Shown: positions 22,301 to 33,850 of the stretch, one piece after another
Layout of the letters: each line of letters starts with the position of its first letter
How positions within the stretch are numbered: position 1 is the stretch's first letter
DNA from: Edaphochlamys debaryana
Taxonomy: Eukaryota; Chlorophyta; Chlorophyceae; Chlamydomonadales
Assembly (NCBI GenBank): GCA_016858145.1
Contig: JAEHOE010000113.1
Coordinates: 124,001 to 188,000, forward strand
DNA: 64,000 nt
Reading direction: 5' to 3'
Made by a program: the position numbers and the translations under genes
Notes under the pieces: model-generated
Databases searched by the model: none
What the model was told of the DNA's origin: nothing
The model's input: the letters and a program-made list of their open reading frames with translations, nothing else

Positions 22301-25300
22301 CGACGCTCATGGCGTGCAGGGAGCCCTGCATCACTACGGAGCAGGCGCCCTGGCCGATGGCGTGGGTAATGCTGAGGGCGCGCATGTCTGCCTCAGCGTG
22401 GGCGCTGTGGGGAGGGGGGCACATGGGGAGAGGAGGAGCGGGAGGAGGGCAAGGATAGGAGCAGCGCGCAAGGTGCAAGTGTCAACAGAGGGTATACTGG
22501 TGTGAGAATACGAGGTGCAACCAACAGTTGCATGGCTCGATCGATGCTTGCCCACCTGGCGTGCATGTCGGCCGCAGTCCGGGACCGGGCCAGCGTGGTC
22601 GTGAAGGCGTTCACCTGCGGGCAGGGCGGGGCCGTAACCCAGACAACCTTGTCAAGGGCAACTAAGGGATGGTCGAGACTGTGGGGCGCCCAGCCCTGCC
22701 CACGACTGCCCACGACAGCCCCCAAAACAAGTACCATGCCGGCCCCATGAGGCCCCCTCACCAGCGTGGTCAGCTGCTGGTGCTGGTTGGCGACGGCGCT
22801 CAGGTCCGACGCCGTGCCCGTGAGCATGGCCAGGGTCTCGGCCTCCAGCTCCCAATGCGCCGCCTCCGCCGCCGCCGCCGCAGCTTCCTCCGCCGCGGCG
22901 GCCGCATAGCGGGTCAGGTCATCCGCCGCGGCCGCCCCGCCGCTGGCTCCCAGCTCGGCACCGATGCTGGGCACCGCCGCACCAGCTGCGGCCCCGTGGC
23001 CGTTGGGGCTCTTGCGAGTGGAGACCGAGAGGAAGGACAGGAGGGGCTGCCGGGCCGCCGGCGCGCCGGCCGTGGTAGCGCTTAGGTAGAGGCGGTGCGT
23101 CGTGGGGAGCGGCGGTGCGGCGCTGTTGTGGCTGAGGCGGGAGAAGGGCGCGGCCCTAGCGGGCTTGACCCTGCTCGCCTCGCCCAGCCCGAGAGCTGTG
23201 AGGCCGCCGCTGCTGGGGAGGGCGAGCTCCGCCGAGGCCGCTCCGGCGGCGCTCAGGGAACAGCTCGACGCCAACTCCCGGCCGAAGGCACCGATGCGAC
23301 CGCTACCGCCCCAGCTCACTCCACAGGCCGTGGGAACCTCCTTGCTCGCAAGCGCGAGGGGTGGGGCCGTCCCCGAGCCGGCGGAGAGCCGTAGCACTGG
23401 AGGCAGTTCCGGTGACGGCCTGCCCATCGAGTCGACCGGCGCACGGAGGGTAGCAGCCACAGGCGCGGGCGCCAGCGTCTGGACTGTGATAGCGCGAGAG
23501 TCGTGCAGCAGCGCATGCGCCGATGCGAGCACGTGGGTGCTGCCGCCGAGGTTTCCAATGCTGAGGGCAGTGCTGCCGTCTCCACCCCTGGAGGCGCCAT
23601 CGGAGAAGAGCCTCGAGGACGACGGCAGGTGCGCGGCGGTGGCCCCCAGGGCCTGGCCCCGCAGCACGGCCCACTGGTCCGCCACCGGGCCCCCGCTCGC
23701 CAGCGCACGCATGACGCCGGGCGCCAGCACCTGCACATGCAGGCATGCAGGCAGGGGGATGGATCAGCCGGGTTTCAGCGTCCAGGTAGGTAGAGGCAGC
23801 GCACAGTTTCACCGTGTCTTCATCTATCGCCCTCCCGCTCACCTTGAGCAGCCCAGCCGCGTGGCCCTGCGCCGCCGCGAGCAGGCTCTGGGGCAGCGGC
23901 AGGGCCGAGTAGACGTAGAGCCCCAGGGCGGGCAGCTCCGCACCGCCGCCCCGCTCAGCCGGTGCACCCGGGCCGCCCTCTGCGGCGCCCCTGCTCAGCA
24001 GCAGCCCGGCCGGGGCAGCCCACACCGCAGAGATGGCGAGGAGGGAGGCGACACCGCCCGCACCACCCGCACGCCGCGCGAGGGAGAAGAGATCCTTAGA
24101 GGGGCGCTCGGGGTCGTGCAGGAAGGCGGGAACGTCGGCAACCTGGCGGGGGCATGAAGGAGGGGAGGGTCCAATGATACGTGATTGGGGTGGAGAGCGC
24201 GTCTTTCCTTGCTTGGCTGTGTGACGCCTCAGCTCCCAGCCCAGGCTCTCACCACTTGCGCCCTCAGCTCCATAGGGGCACGGAGCTCCACGGCCGTTTC
24301 TGCCTCCCCTCTGCTGCAGGCTGCGGGGCTGAGCCGTGAGGCGCAAGGGCTGGTGTGCTCGGCGCCCGCTAGGCCTGAGAGCAGCGCCGCCAGGAGGGTA
24401 GCGGCCGAGGTGAAGGGGCACGCCTGCACGTGCGGAACACAGACCGTCAGCGCGCGGGAGGTAAAGATGCAGGCTGGCCATGTCAGGACCTCGTTGGTTG
24501 TCCCCAACAGCACAGGTATGCAGAAGAAGGCTGTGGACAAGGGCGGGGCCGCATCGGGCGCTTCAGCCGGGTCGCCCCACTCGGCCCCACCTTCCATGCC
24601 GTGTGCTGCATTGAGGTGCACGAGTCGGCCCGGAGTTCTGGCGAACACGGCCGCAGCGGCGTGGCGTGACGGCCCGTGCTCAACAGGGAGTCCAGAGCTA
24701 CCGAGCCAGTGCAGCTCACACAATCGGGCTTGAGGGCCGCAGCAGGGCTGGCCATCGGTAGGCCGCTGCTGGCGGCCCCCGACCGCACCGCGAAGCCGCC
24801 ACAGGCTTCCGCCACTGCAGCCGCCGGGCCGGAAACCGCGGACGCATCTGTGTGGGAATGGCGTGAGAACGGCGTGGTTCCCCGCAGGCACGCCTGGGAC
24901 GTGTTGTGGATCAGCCATGTGGAGGGCGAGGACGGCACCCCCCCAAGCGCACGCGACGACTGCACTGCGCGGGCTCGGCCCGTCTGTGATGTTGCGGCTG
25001 ATGGGCGGGGCACGGCGCGGTCGGAGGGGCTCGGGGGCTGCGCCTCCGCCCCGGTCTTGCAGGCCGCGGAAGCGGTGCTGGGGCCGGGAAAGGGTCGAGA
25101 CGGAAGGGGGGTTCTTGGAGTGAGAAACTTGGCACTGCTGGGACACCAGCCTAGCACTGGTGCTAGCTCGGATGCCGCAGCCGGCCGCACAACATGCCAA
25201 CTGCTGGAGACCCTGCATGCCCGGCTAGACAGGCCCGCCCGCACCTGAACAGCACGCCCGCCCTCGCCTCCTTGTACGGCAGCACCGCCAGCCGTACAGT

Positions 25301-26663
25301 CAGGTCCACGTGCAGCTGCGCCGACAGCGCTGCGCTGAGGGCGCTGGTGAGGGCCGATGTGAGCTCCGAGAGCGAGGCAGCGGACGACACGGCGGCAGTT
25401 GCGGCGGCGGCCTGGGGGTTGGGTTCGGCGGGCGGGGGTGCCTCGGGCGTCAAGAATGCATGGAGTGACGGACAAGCTGCGGGGCAGTCAGTCAACCCCT
25501 CACCTGCTCCACCGCCGGCAGCACGGGCCCCAGGCAGCACTCGGCCACGCACGCGCCCAGCGCCTCCAGCGCTCCCGGGGCGCTCAGGCGGAGCTGCGGC
25601 TGCGGCTGCTTGAGCTTGGGGCCGCTGGGGGGCAGCACCAGCAGCATCGCCCCCACGCGCCGCGAGCCCAGCAGCAGGGGGACCAGCACCGCAGCGCTGG
25701 GGGGGCGGCCCCCGGTCACGGCCTGTCCGGAAGTCGAGGGCAAGAAGTTAAGCGCTTTATTTCAGGGATGAGGCGGGCTGGCCGTGGGGCGGTGAGGTGG
25801 CCATTGCTCGTAGGGCATCCACCGCCACGGCGGGCCCACAGCTTCCCACCCCGAACCCCACATCGCCCCACACGTACCTGGATCCTCTGCAGCAATCGGA
25901 ACCAGCACGGGGGCAGGGGGAGGGGCGCCTGGGGGAGGGGCACCCCGGCCTCGGTCCGCAGGGCGGCGGCGACGGCCCCGGATCCCATGGCCGGCTTCGA
26001 GCTCCGGGGCCCCATCAGCGGCAGCTGTAAAGGATGGACGCGGGCGGGCGTAGTGGGAGGAGAGGGAGGGAGGGATGGGAAAGTGTCAAGGACCGTGCCA
26101 TGCAGGGGGGCCCCAATGGGACAGCAGCGCCGCAGGCCAAGATCCAGGCACGCACGGGGAGGAGCGTCACGAACCATCACGCGCCCTCACGTGCCGCAAT
26201 GATAAGCTCGATGCGCTCACCGCAAGGGGGACCTGGTCCCAAGAGCCTGCTGGGGGCCTGCGCGTTTCATCTCCTGCCGCCGCCAGGCCCGGCAGCTGTA
26301 GGCCGGCCGGCACTGCGTGCGACGCCCCTCCGCTGCTGGCCAGGACGGTGAGGCGGGGCTCGCCGGAGGGGAGGGAGCCGGAGTCGGCCAGGAAGCTGCG
26401 GGGCGGTGGGCGGGGCGGTGACGGGTTATCTAACCAGGGTTCTGGAGACTTGACAAAACGCAGGGAGTTATCTCGAGCGTTAACCCCCAGCTGCAGCTGC
26501 GCTCGCGTATGCAGCTGTATACGCACCTGCATACGCTAGCGCCGGAAAAGGCGGCCATGAGCACGGCGCCATCTTGGAGCTTGTCAGCAGCCGCAGCCTT
26601 GCCCCCTCCACATTTGGGCAGGAGCAGCTGCGTGCGTAGTGCTGTAAATAGTCTCCCGGCTTC
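19365..26663 (-). CDS. GAF-domain protein kinase (TKL-like, non-RD), 5' end not located
   Basis: Twenty phase-consistent exons on the minus strand: 26663-26527, 26395-26221, 26024-25878, 25722-25504, 25441-25245, 25077-24591, 24423-24253, 24142-23843, 23730-22762, 22614-22556, 22404-22284, 21809-21540, 21337-21247, 21108-21083, 20914-20669, 20564-20489, 20383-20304, 20020-19987, 19853-19805 and 19623-19365, about 1,370 residues. The N-terminal half has two GAF-like segments (VLVPLLLGSRRVGAMLLVLP; ASLLAISAVWAAPAGLLLSR) and an Ala/Glu-rich helix. The kinase has a glycine loop (IGQGACSVV), VAVKVIL, ARELAVL, hinge ALIMECCDMGSL, catalytic HCDVKPANVLL (Cys for Arg, so non-RD), DFG, GTVTHMAPELF, DCYAFGILMWEIFTG and CWSAAPSQRPTA. 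A long acidic insert lies between VAVK and helix C. Small-molecule or redox sensing through GAF is inferred. The first exon has an acceptor-like start and no ATG, so a further 5' exon is missing. Confidence 0.82.
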
Positions 26664-28089
26664 CTGCGTCACAATGCGCGTTGAGTGACACCTGTGCCAA
26701 ACCCCGTCCGAGCAGCCAAGCGCCCGAAACTAGCCGATCTACATTCAGCCCGATCGTCTATGTCCGATCCCATCCCGCCTCGTGCTTTGAGAGAAACTTG
26801 CCGGCAAGTCTTGGCGATGGCTGGCGCTGTCCAACGGCTGCAGGGCCTTGCACTCGGCCCCCTGCACCGTATCAGCTCTTTCACTTTTGCGCTGGAAGTG
26901 GTCCACGGCGGGTACTGTGCGAGCCGAGACCTTTTGTCGCTCGGCTGCTTGGTCGGCCGCTGGCGCGCGAAAGCACCCAAGCCAGCTCAAACCCGCCATC
27001 GGTGCCTCTAGGTGTGGTGCATGTATAGCCACCAGTACAGTGAGCGGAAGGCACCCGGCGGGAGGCCTTTGTTGCTGAAACGGGTACTCTGCTTTACTCA
27101 ATTGGAACGTACCCACGACGATGACACTGAGGCAGGCCCCGCGCCGGGTCTCCAATACACCAGACAACCATAAGTCCTTGACCTGTTTCACGGGTTCGAG
27201 CCCGGGCTCCCAAGTCGTCCTCGCGGCACATACATCTGAACTTGCAGGACGTCAGGATGTCGCACCCTCGCCCTTATGACCCCGCTTGGTGCCCATGCTT
27301 AAGGAGGAATACATGTATTTCTCCGGAACTTGGTGGCCAAGCCAGGGCCAGGGGTTTATGGCAGCTGGTCGCACGGTTACACGTGCCTCACAGCGCGTCA
27401 CCGCGTGCCCCGACCGTCATGCTCACCACAGCTCCGTCCCTTGCAGTAAACCGGCAAATCATGTAAGCAGGTACGGTGCTTCGACCCCACGCAAGTCAAT
27501 GGCTTGGCTGCTGTGCAGATGCGGTTGGGTTCGTGGGGTATGGGGGGGGGGCGGAATCGGGGTGTCGTCGAGGAACGCCGAGGATACCGTACACCCTCTT
27601 ATCGTTCTGCCGGGGATGAGCTTCCCCCGAGCATGACCCACACTACCCATCATTACCGCATCTTTCCGGACACCCTAGAATTGCCCTCTTGGCGTCCATG
27701 TTTCGCACTGCACGCACTCTCAGGCGGGAGGAATACGATCAGACTACACGCAAGCATGCACATATGCGTGCACATGAGCAGTCCCGGTGCTTACAATGAA
27801 GGACACCTTGTCCCTCCAAGTTTGGACAGTCCATTCTCTCAACCCTGCGCAACATCCAGCAGGGCGCGGCACGCTGGCGTCCTCCCGCCCTTGGCGGCCG
27901 CTTACACTCATCCGTCCCTCACTATTCCCCCAAATGACGTCTGATCACTGCCTCCTGCTTCGCACGCCTCCGCTCGCCTGTCCCCCAGTGCCCGCAAGTA
28001 CCCTTCAATTTGCCATCACCCTGCACCATCCTCGTCTCGTTCCGTCATACACATGACCTGCTGTCCACACTCCATCAAACTACACCCGG
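26664..28089. other. Intergenic region upstream of the kinase gene
   Basis: It should hold the missing 5' exon(s) and promoter of the kinase and the 3' UTR of the membrane protein gene. Short minus-strand frames with ATGs occur near 26750-27000, but none joins the first recognised kinase exon in phase with a good donor. Otherwise nothing is recognised. Confidence 0.5.
27791..27795 (-). terminator. Polyadenylation motif TGTAA
   Basis: TTACA on the plus strand reads TGTAA on the minus strand, the usual volvocine poly(A) signal. It lies about 295 bases after the stop of the membrane protein gene, a normal 3' UTR length. Confidence 0.55.
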
Positions 28090-29989
28090 TCAGCCCCCGT
28101 AGCTGGGCGAAGGCGGATACGCATACCCCAGCCCTCCATAGGCAGGGGGCGACGGGCTGCCGTACACTCCTGCTGCTCCCGGGGGCGGCTGGGCCCCCCC
28201 GTAGTAAATGCCGTAGGGCGCCGGTGAAGGGGCCGGCGGGCTCGGGGCTGGCACGGGCGGGGGTCCACCGAGGGGCGTGGCCACCACCCCCACCAGAGTG
28301 ATGCTGCTCGCTGGGATTCCCAGGGCCTGGGCGGGAAGGGGGCGAGGAGGATCAAGAGCGAAGATGGGCGTTGCTATGGGGCGGAATGCCTGCGATGCTT
28401 CTCTTCAACTGTCCTGCGCGACCCACATCAGCGCTGCTCCGCTGCAGACTCCCAGCCCTGCCCAGGCTCTTGAGCGCTCGGCCCACATTTGCAGTTGCCC
28501 CTCTCATCACGCGGGTCGTGCTATTGCACAGTGTCAGCCGAACCCCTGCGCCCCGCCACCCTCGCTCTGTTCCTTGCTCTTGCGCCCTTCATACCTTCCC
28601 GAGCGCCTCCAGCAGCATGTCCCGCGCGGCCCCCGCCTCGAGGGCTGCTTGCACGTCCGCCGCAGCGGGCAGGCCCCCGTTGTTAGAGCCGGAGGGAGAC
28701 GTGGAGTTGCCGGAGCCAGGAGTCGAGCCGCCCCCGGTCAGCCGGAACACGGCCACGAGCACGAGCGGGACTGCGGGGGGGCCAGGGGGGGCGTTCACGT
28801 GAAGAGATGCGCGCCTGGCAAGCACAGGGAGTAACATATCCTCCAAGCCCTCACCGCGAGCTCAAACTACCCGCGCCCCGACCCACATGCGGCCCAACCC
28901 ACATCGACCTCGCAACGCCCGCCGCCTACCGTGCGACTGCAGGAGGCTCCTCCGCCCGCCGGCGGCGTCCTGCCCCGCCGGCCGCTGGCAGCGCACCGAG
29001 CTGACATCCACCTGCTGCTGCGGCAGCTGCAGCACCGCCGCGATGCTGGAGGCCAGGCTGGCGCGTTGGGAGGCCGCGTCGGGGGAGGAGGAGGCCAGGC
29101 TGTCGCAGGTTAGCGGGGCGCCCGAGTCGTCCGAGGCGTTGAGCTGTGGGAGGGGCAGGGCAAGGGTGGGGCTGAGTGGGAGGGGTGAGGTGCTTGAGAG
29201 GTGGCGTGGACGGCGCTGTTGATGTGGGTTGGCCAGACAAGTTCCCCCAGGGCACTCGAAAGCCGTTACCTGCCGAACGCTGCGAGGTAAGGCCAACTCC
29301 CCTCCCTTGCAGGACCCAGTTATTGGGTCTGGGGAGGATCATGTGCGCCCCCCTCTGCACGCCCCCGTTGCTTACCTGCAGTATCCCGGCAACTCCCGCC
29401 CGTCGCACCTTGAAGGAGACTTCGTAGTCCGCGCTCTCAGGCGCTGGGGCATCATCGTGGCTCTGGGGAGGCACGGCAGCGCAGGGGGTGCAAGTCAGCG
29501 CTCAGGGGGCCGTGCCAAAAGGTGGGGTGCTATGAAGTAAGAGATGGCAGGACAGGCCTATAAGCAGGGGCGCGGTTGTGTGCAGGCTGCCGCTCACCTT
29601 GGCATTCCGCACACCGATAACTGGCCCAACGATAACTGTTTGGATGGGGAGAGCGAAAGAACGAGCGATGAATGAGGTGAAGGCGGGGGACTCCGTGCGT
29701 GCTGGGAGCCCACATCCCACGCACCGGCTATGAGGACGCCGACTATGAGGACAGAGATCAGGGCCGACTTGGCTGGGTGGTCACGGACCTTCACGTATGC
29801 ACGCGGTAGGGGCGAGGTTGAGAGAGGCAAAGCCGAGACGTGTCAAGAATCGATGAGAGCAAGTTTTTAAGCGCTCACCCATGTTTTGAAGCGCTGCCAC
29901 CTCGAGGGCCGGTCGAAGTGTAGTGGTATGTTGTCCGCTTCGGCTAGCGCATACTCGTCGCGCCGTGCGCGCTCGTTTTGGGTCCACAT
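28090..29989 (-). CDS. Single-pass membrane protein with Pro/Gly/Tyr-rich C-terminus
   Basis: Seven exons: 29989-29879, 29788-29725, 29635-29598, 29462-29376, 29143-28930, 28770-28595 and 28326-28090. They join in phase to 308 residues from ATG 29989. There is a charged N-terminal segment of about 40 residues (MWTQNERARRDEYALAEADN), then one hydrophobic helix (SALISVLIVGVLIAGVIVGPVIGV). Two similar alpha/beta segments follow, each with an alanine-rich helix and then a short strand (SSIAAVLQLPQQQVDVSSVR; LLEALGKALGIPASSITLVGV). The protein ends in a Pro/Gly/Tyr-rich tail (GIYYGGAQPPPG, YAYPPSPSYGG). The helix with a basic N-terminus suggests type II topology with the repeats outside. I do not recognise the family. 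The exon 2 acceptor (GTGAAG) has a poor pyrimidine tract and is the weakest junction. Confidence 0.68.
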
Positions 29990-30544
29990 GGCGGTGCGCG
30001 ACGTCAGGTGAAGGGCGGCAACAGCTGACAGAAGTGCTGGTTCGAGTATATGCAAAAGGATGAGCTCGTGTCAACATACATAGGCGACGCTGCACAGTAG
30101 AGCACTACAGGAACTCGAGCTCTCCGTTCGGATCCAGGGTCGGTCATCTTGGCGACCGCGCCTTCGAGTCTAGGCAGCTGCGCGGTATTGCAGCTCGCAT
30201 GGGCGCGATGAGTGGATCCCTCAGTAACAGTGTTGCATGCTGCTACCATGGCCGTATAACGCACGGCTTCCGCGACCTTCGGTTACTTCGGGTTCGGGTT
30301 CGGGCATGTTGCACTCCCGCGGTCGGGAGTTCGGGCTTCGGGAGCAGCTGCCGGAGGGGTACAGTTCTACAAGTAGCGTTGGCTTCAAGCAGCTCTTCAT
30401 GCGCTCTTGCTACTCGGCAATTCACCCCCGTGCACAGGTATGCACGGAGGCGCTAGTACCCCCGGCCCCAAGGAGGCTGCCGCTCTGCCGCAACACGCGA
30501 GGCCTTGGTGACACACGACCCCACCAGCCACCACACCCGTTTCG

Positions 30545-31300
30545 CCTGCATGCGCCGCCGACCCATATCCGCACTTGGTCCTTAAAGGCCAGCCGCAGTC
30601 ACGCCGCAGGACCTTGACCAAAGGGCACAAGGACACTAGGAAGGGGGGGAGTGGAATCGCGTGACGGCGTGGTATGGCCTAGAGCCCAAACCCTGCAGTA
30701 GCATGGTCACCAGCGACCGCAGGTGTGGTGGTCTGTGGGTGGGTTGGGGCAGCGTATACATGCCGGCGTGTCCTGCCGGGGTGCTCGGACAGGGGGGGGG
30801 CTCATGCCACAAAACCCGGGGACCCCCCCCCCGGACCTACCTCCTACCCTGCCGTACGGCACAAGATACTGTCATACACAGGCCTACATGTTGGCCCATC
30901 AGTAATGTTGCAACGGCAACGGACTGCTTGTTGTGCTTCCTATCCCTCAGCACGGTCCGCTCATGCCCGTGCCGAAGATGACAATGCCTTGTGTTGACAA
31001 AGACCATGTCATGGACCCCGACCCCAAACGCTGACCACTAAAGGCACCTCACAAGCCGTCAAGGGCACATGCTAGCATCGATATGTGTGCGGCAGAGACT
31101 CGCATATCGCTTGGCAGTGTTTGGCAGTGAAGGGGGAACGGTCCGTACTTATGTGGCTGGGTAGCGGGATGCCCTAGCTGGCCCCATTAATCATCTGGGT
31201 TAAGAACAGGGGTGCCAGAGGAGTGCGCATTTGTCTGGGTACGATATTGCTCTGCTAGACTGTCACCCGCTGTACTCTGCTATCATAGAGGCACCTCATG
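30545..31300 (+). repeat. Diverged older copy of the 968-bp repeat
   Basis: Landmarks shared with the tandem copies occur in the same order: CGCCGCCGACCCA near 30550, a GGTGGGT/TTGGGG block near 30735, CGTCCTGCCG-like sequence near 30770, and GTACG...CTGCTATCAT near 31238-31290. There are many substitutions and indels. It is clearly related to but much older than the two tandem units. Confidence 0.55.
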
Positions 31301-31536
31301 CTGGAGACTGCCTTCGGAGAGGCCAGAACGGCGTGCAAGGCCTCCTGACGAAACCCACGGACGCACCTTGACGATGTCCCCTGGCCCCCGCCGACTTACT
31401 ACCTCAGTACCTCTTCCAGACTTTGGGGGCCCAGAATTACCCTCGCTTTATGTAATCTGACAGCGGGTTTGGGTTCCTCTTGCCAAGATCTGTCCATCTT
31501 AGGCGTGATGTACGTCTGGGACGAACCTAGGCCCCC

Positions 31537-32504
31537 CGGGCTTGGAGGCGCTGTGCGTGGACCTGGCACTTCCTCGAGCACACGCAGCCGGAAGCAATGC
31601 CGCCTGCACGCGCCGCCGACCCACAACCGCGCTTGGTCTTGAAAGGATGCAAGGTGGGGGGTAGAGGAAGGGGGGATCGCACTGAGCCTCTAGGCTTCCT
31701 CGACTGAAAGCATGGCATGGTGTAGGGCCCCAACCGCTGCATGATCACAACCGCCTGTTGGCGTGGTGGTTGACGGGTGGGTCAGGGCTTGGGGGTCTGC
31801 GCATGCATATTGGAGCAGGCCGGCCGGAGCAGGCTAGCACGTCCTGCCGCGGGATGCTCAAGAGTCAGGGGCCTTCAAGGGCCGTCGGTGGCGACAGGCC
31901 TTCGTGTGGAGTGGGACGGATCCCCACGAGTTGTCCTGGAGGAGGTTCCAACCATTGTGCGTCGTGGGGCGGGGGGGGGGGGGTTGAGGGTCCCAACTCT
32001 TGTTGGGTTAGCAAGCAGGGTAAGTATTGCCACTCCCCTGTCATCAAGCAGTTTACAGCCCATGCTCGCTCAGTGCGCCACTCATAGATGGTCACAGTGC
32101 TCTGCAGCTAGCTCGCCGCTCGGTGTCACGGATCACAGTGCCCGACCCACATCGCCACATGGGCACCTCCAGCCAATGGGGGTCACAGCCCAGTGTGGGC
32201 ACTCCTCCGCAGTGCACCCCATCACCCGCCCACCGCAATACCTGCAAGTCACTCTCATACTTCGGGAAGTTCACCCCTGCTCTGAACCCACCTCCGCCCT
32301 GCTGCGCAAGCCCACGCGCCCAAGCTCCTCCACACAATACCCTGCTCCTACTACGCACCAGCAACGCCGGTATCACCCTGGTGTACGTCTCGCTCTCTCC
32401 CTGCTATCATGGCGCACCTCTGACGCTTCTCGTCATAATCAACAGCGGACCGCATCTGACGCCGACAAGCCGCCTACCTACCGGCACTCGGGCTCGCGAC
32501 CAAC
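31537..32504 (+). repeat. Tandem duplication, unit 1 (about 968 bp)
   Basis: Unit 1 of a head-to-tail duplication. It begins at GGGCTTGGAGGCGCTGTGCG and ends at CTCGCGACCAAC, and is almost base-for-base identical to unit 2. It encodes no recognised protein; the open frames in it are low quality. A G-run of about 14 lies at its middle (near 31970). Confidence 0.92.
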
Positions 32505-33472
32505 GGGCTTGGAGGCGCTGTGCGTGGACCTGGCACTTCCTCGAGCACACGCAGCCGGAAGCAATGCCGCCTGCACGCGCCGCCGACCCACAACCGCGCT
32601 TGGTCTTGAAAGGATGCAAGGTGGGGGGTAGAGGAAGGGGGGATCGCACTGAGCCTCTAGGCTTCCTCGACTGAAAGCATGGCATGGTGTAGGGCCCCAA
32701 CCGCTGCATGATCACAACCGCCTGTTGGCGTGGTGGTTGACGGGTGGGTCAGGGCTTGGGGGTCTGCGCATGCATATTGGAGCAGGCCGGCCGGAGCAGG
32801 CTAGCACGTCCTGCCGCGGGATGCTCAAGAGTCAGGGGCCTTCAAGGGCCGTCGGTGGCGATAGGCCTTCGTGTGGAGTGGGACGGATCCCCACGAGTTG
32901 TCCTGGAGGAGGTTCCAACCATTGTGCGTCGTGGGGCGGGGGGGGGGGGGGGTGAGGGTCCCAACTCTTGTTGGGTTAGCAAGCAGGGTAAGTATTGCCA
33001 CTCCCCTGTCATCAAGCAGTTTACAGCCCATGCTCGCTCAGTGCGCCACTCATAGATGGTCACAGTGCTCTGCAGCTAGCTCGCCGCTCGGTGTCACGGA
33101 TCACAGTGCCCGACCCACATCGCCACATGGGCACCTCCAGCCAATGGGGGTCACAGCCCAGTGTGGGCACTCCTCCGCAGTGCACCCCATCACCCGCCCA
33201 CCGCAATACCTGCAAGTCACTCTCATACTTCGGGAAGTTCACCCCTGCTCTGAACCCACCTCCGCCCTGCTGCGCAAGCCCACGCGCCCAAGCTCCTCCA
33301 CACAATACCCTGCTCCTACTACGCACCAGCAACGCCGGTATCACCCTGGTGTACGTCTCGCTCTCTCCCTGCTATCATGGCGCACCTCTGACGCTTCTCG
33401 TCATAATCAACAGCGGACCGCATCTGACGCCGACAAGCCGCCTACCTACCGGCACTCGGGCTCGCGACCAAC
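32505..33472 (+). repeat. Tandem duplication, unit 2 (about 968 bp)
   Basis: Second unit, differing from unit 1 by very few bases: for example C to T in GGTGGCGAYAGG, and the length and end of the central G-run near 32940. It ends at the same CTCGCGACCAAC and then leaves the repeat into ACAATTAATGG. Confidence 0.92.
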
Positions 33473-33850
33473 ACAATTAATGGTCCGTAGCTCTCTCTAA
33501 TCCGCCATACCTGATGGCCCACACCCCACATCACCCACCGGCCGGCTGCCGCAAGCGGGCAGACCCTGGCCGCTCGGGGACAGACGCTCTGGTCACCAGG
33601 TTACTTGAGCTCTAAAGCGCTGTTGCCGGCGCTGACTACACCCATATACGTTTGGGCAAAGCTAAAGAAGAGTAGCCTCGCGCTATGCAGGGGCCAACTA
33701 GGCATAACTACAGACTACAGCAGGCTGAGGAAGGTCTAATTAATGACAAAGAGGAAAGATGGTCACTGATACGACATGCTTTCTTGGGTCACTGCAGGGC
33801 AAGATCAGCGTGCCTGCGGACGTGCCGGCGCCTGCAACTGGGTCTGGACA

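Larger units (their letters stand above)
29990..33850. other. 3.9-kb intergenic region, mostly repeat-derived
   Basis: It lies between the membrane protein start and the protease stop, both on the minus strand. From about 30545 rightward it consists of copies of one repeat family. The remainder (29990-30540 and 33473-33850) shows no gene or RNA that I can support. GC is lower than in the genes. Confidence 0.6.

Noticed and set aside
26527..26672. GTG at 26672 as the kinase start codon
   Set aside because: Nuclear genes of this kind start at ATG. The conserved reading begins after an acceptor-like GACGCAG at about 26664, so the true start lies in an unseen upstream exon.
27187..27210. tRNA-like B-box (GGTTCGAGCCC at 27193-27203)
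   Set aside because: No matching acceptor stem, anticodon arm or A-box is found at the correct distance upstream. It is more likely a chance palindrome-rich run.
31777..33500. Paired near-identical open frames of 200-285 residues
   Set aside because: They exist only because the 968-bp unit is duplicated. They have no domain, poor codon bias and run through poly-G, so I treat them as non-coding repeat.
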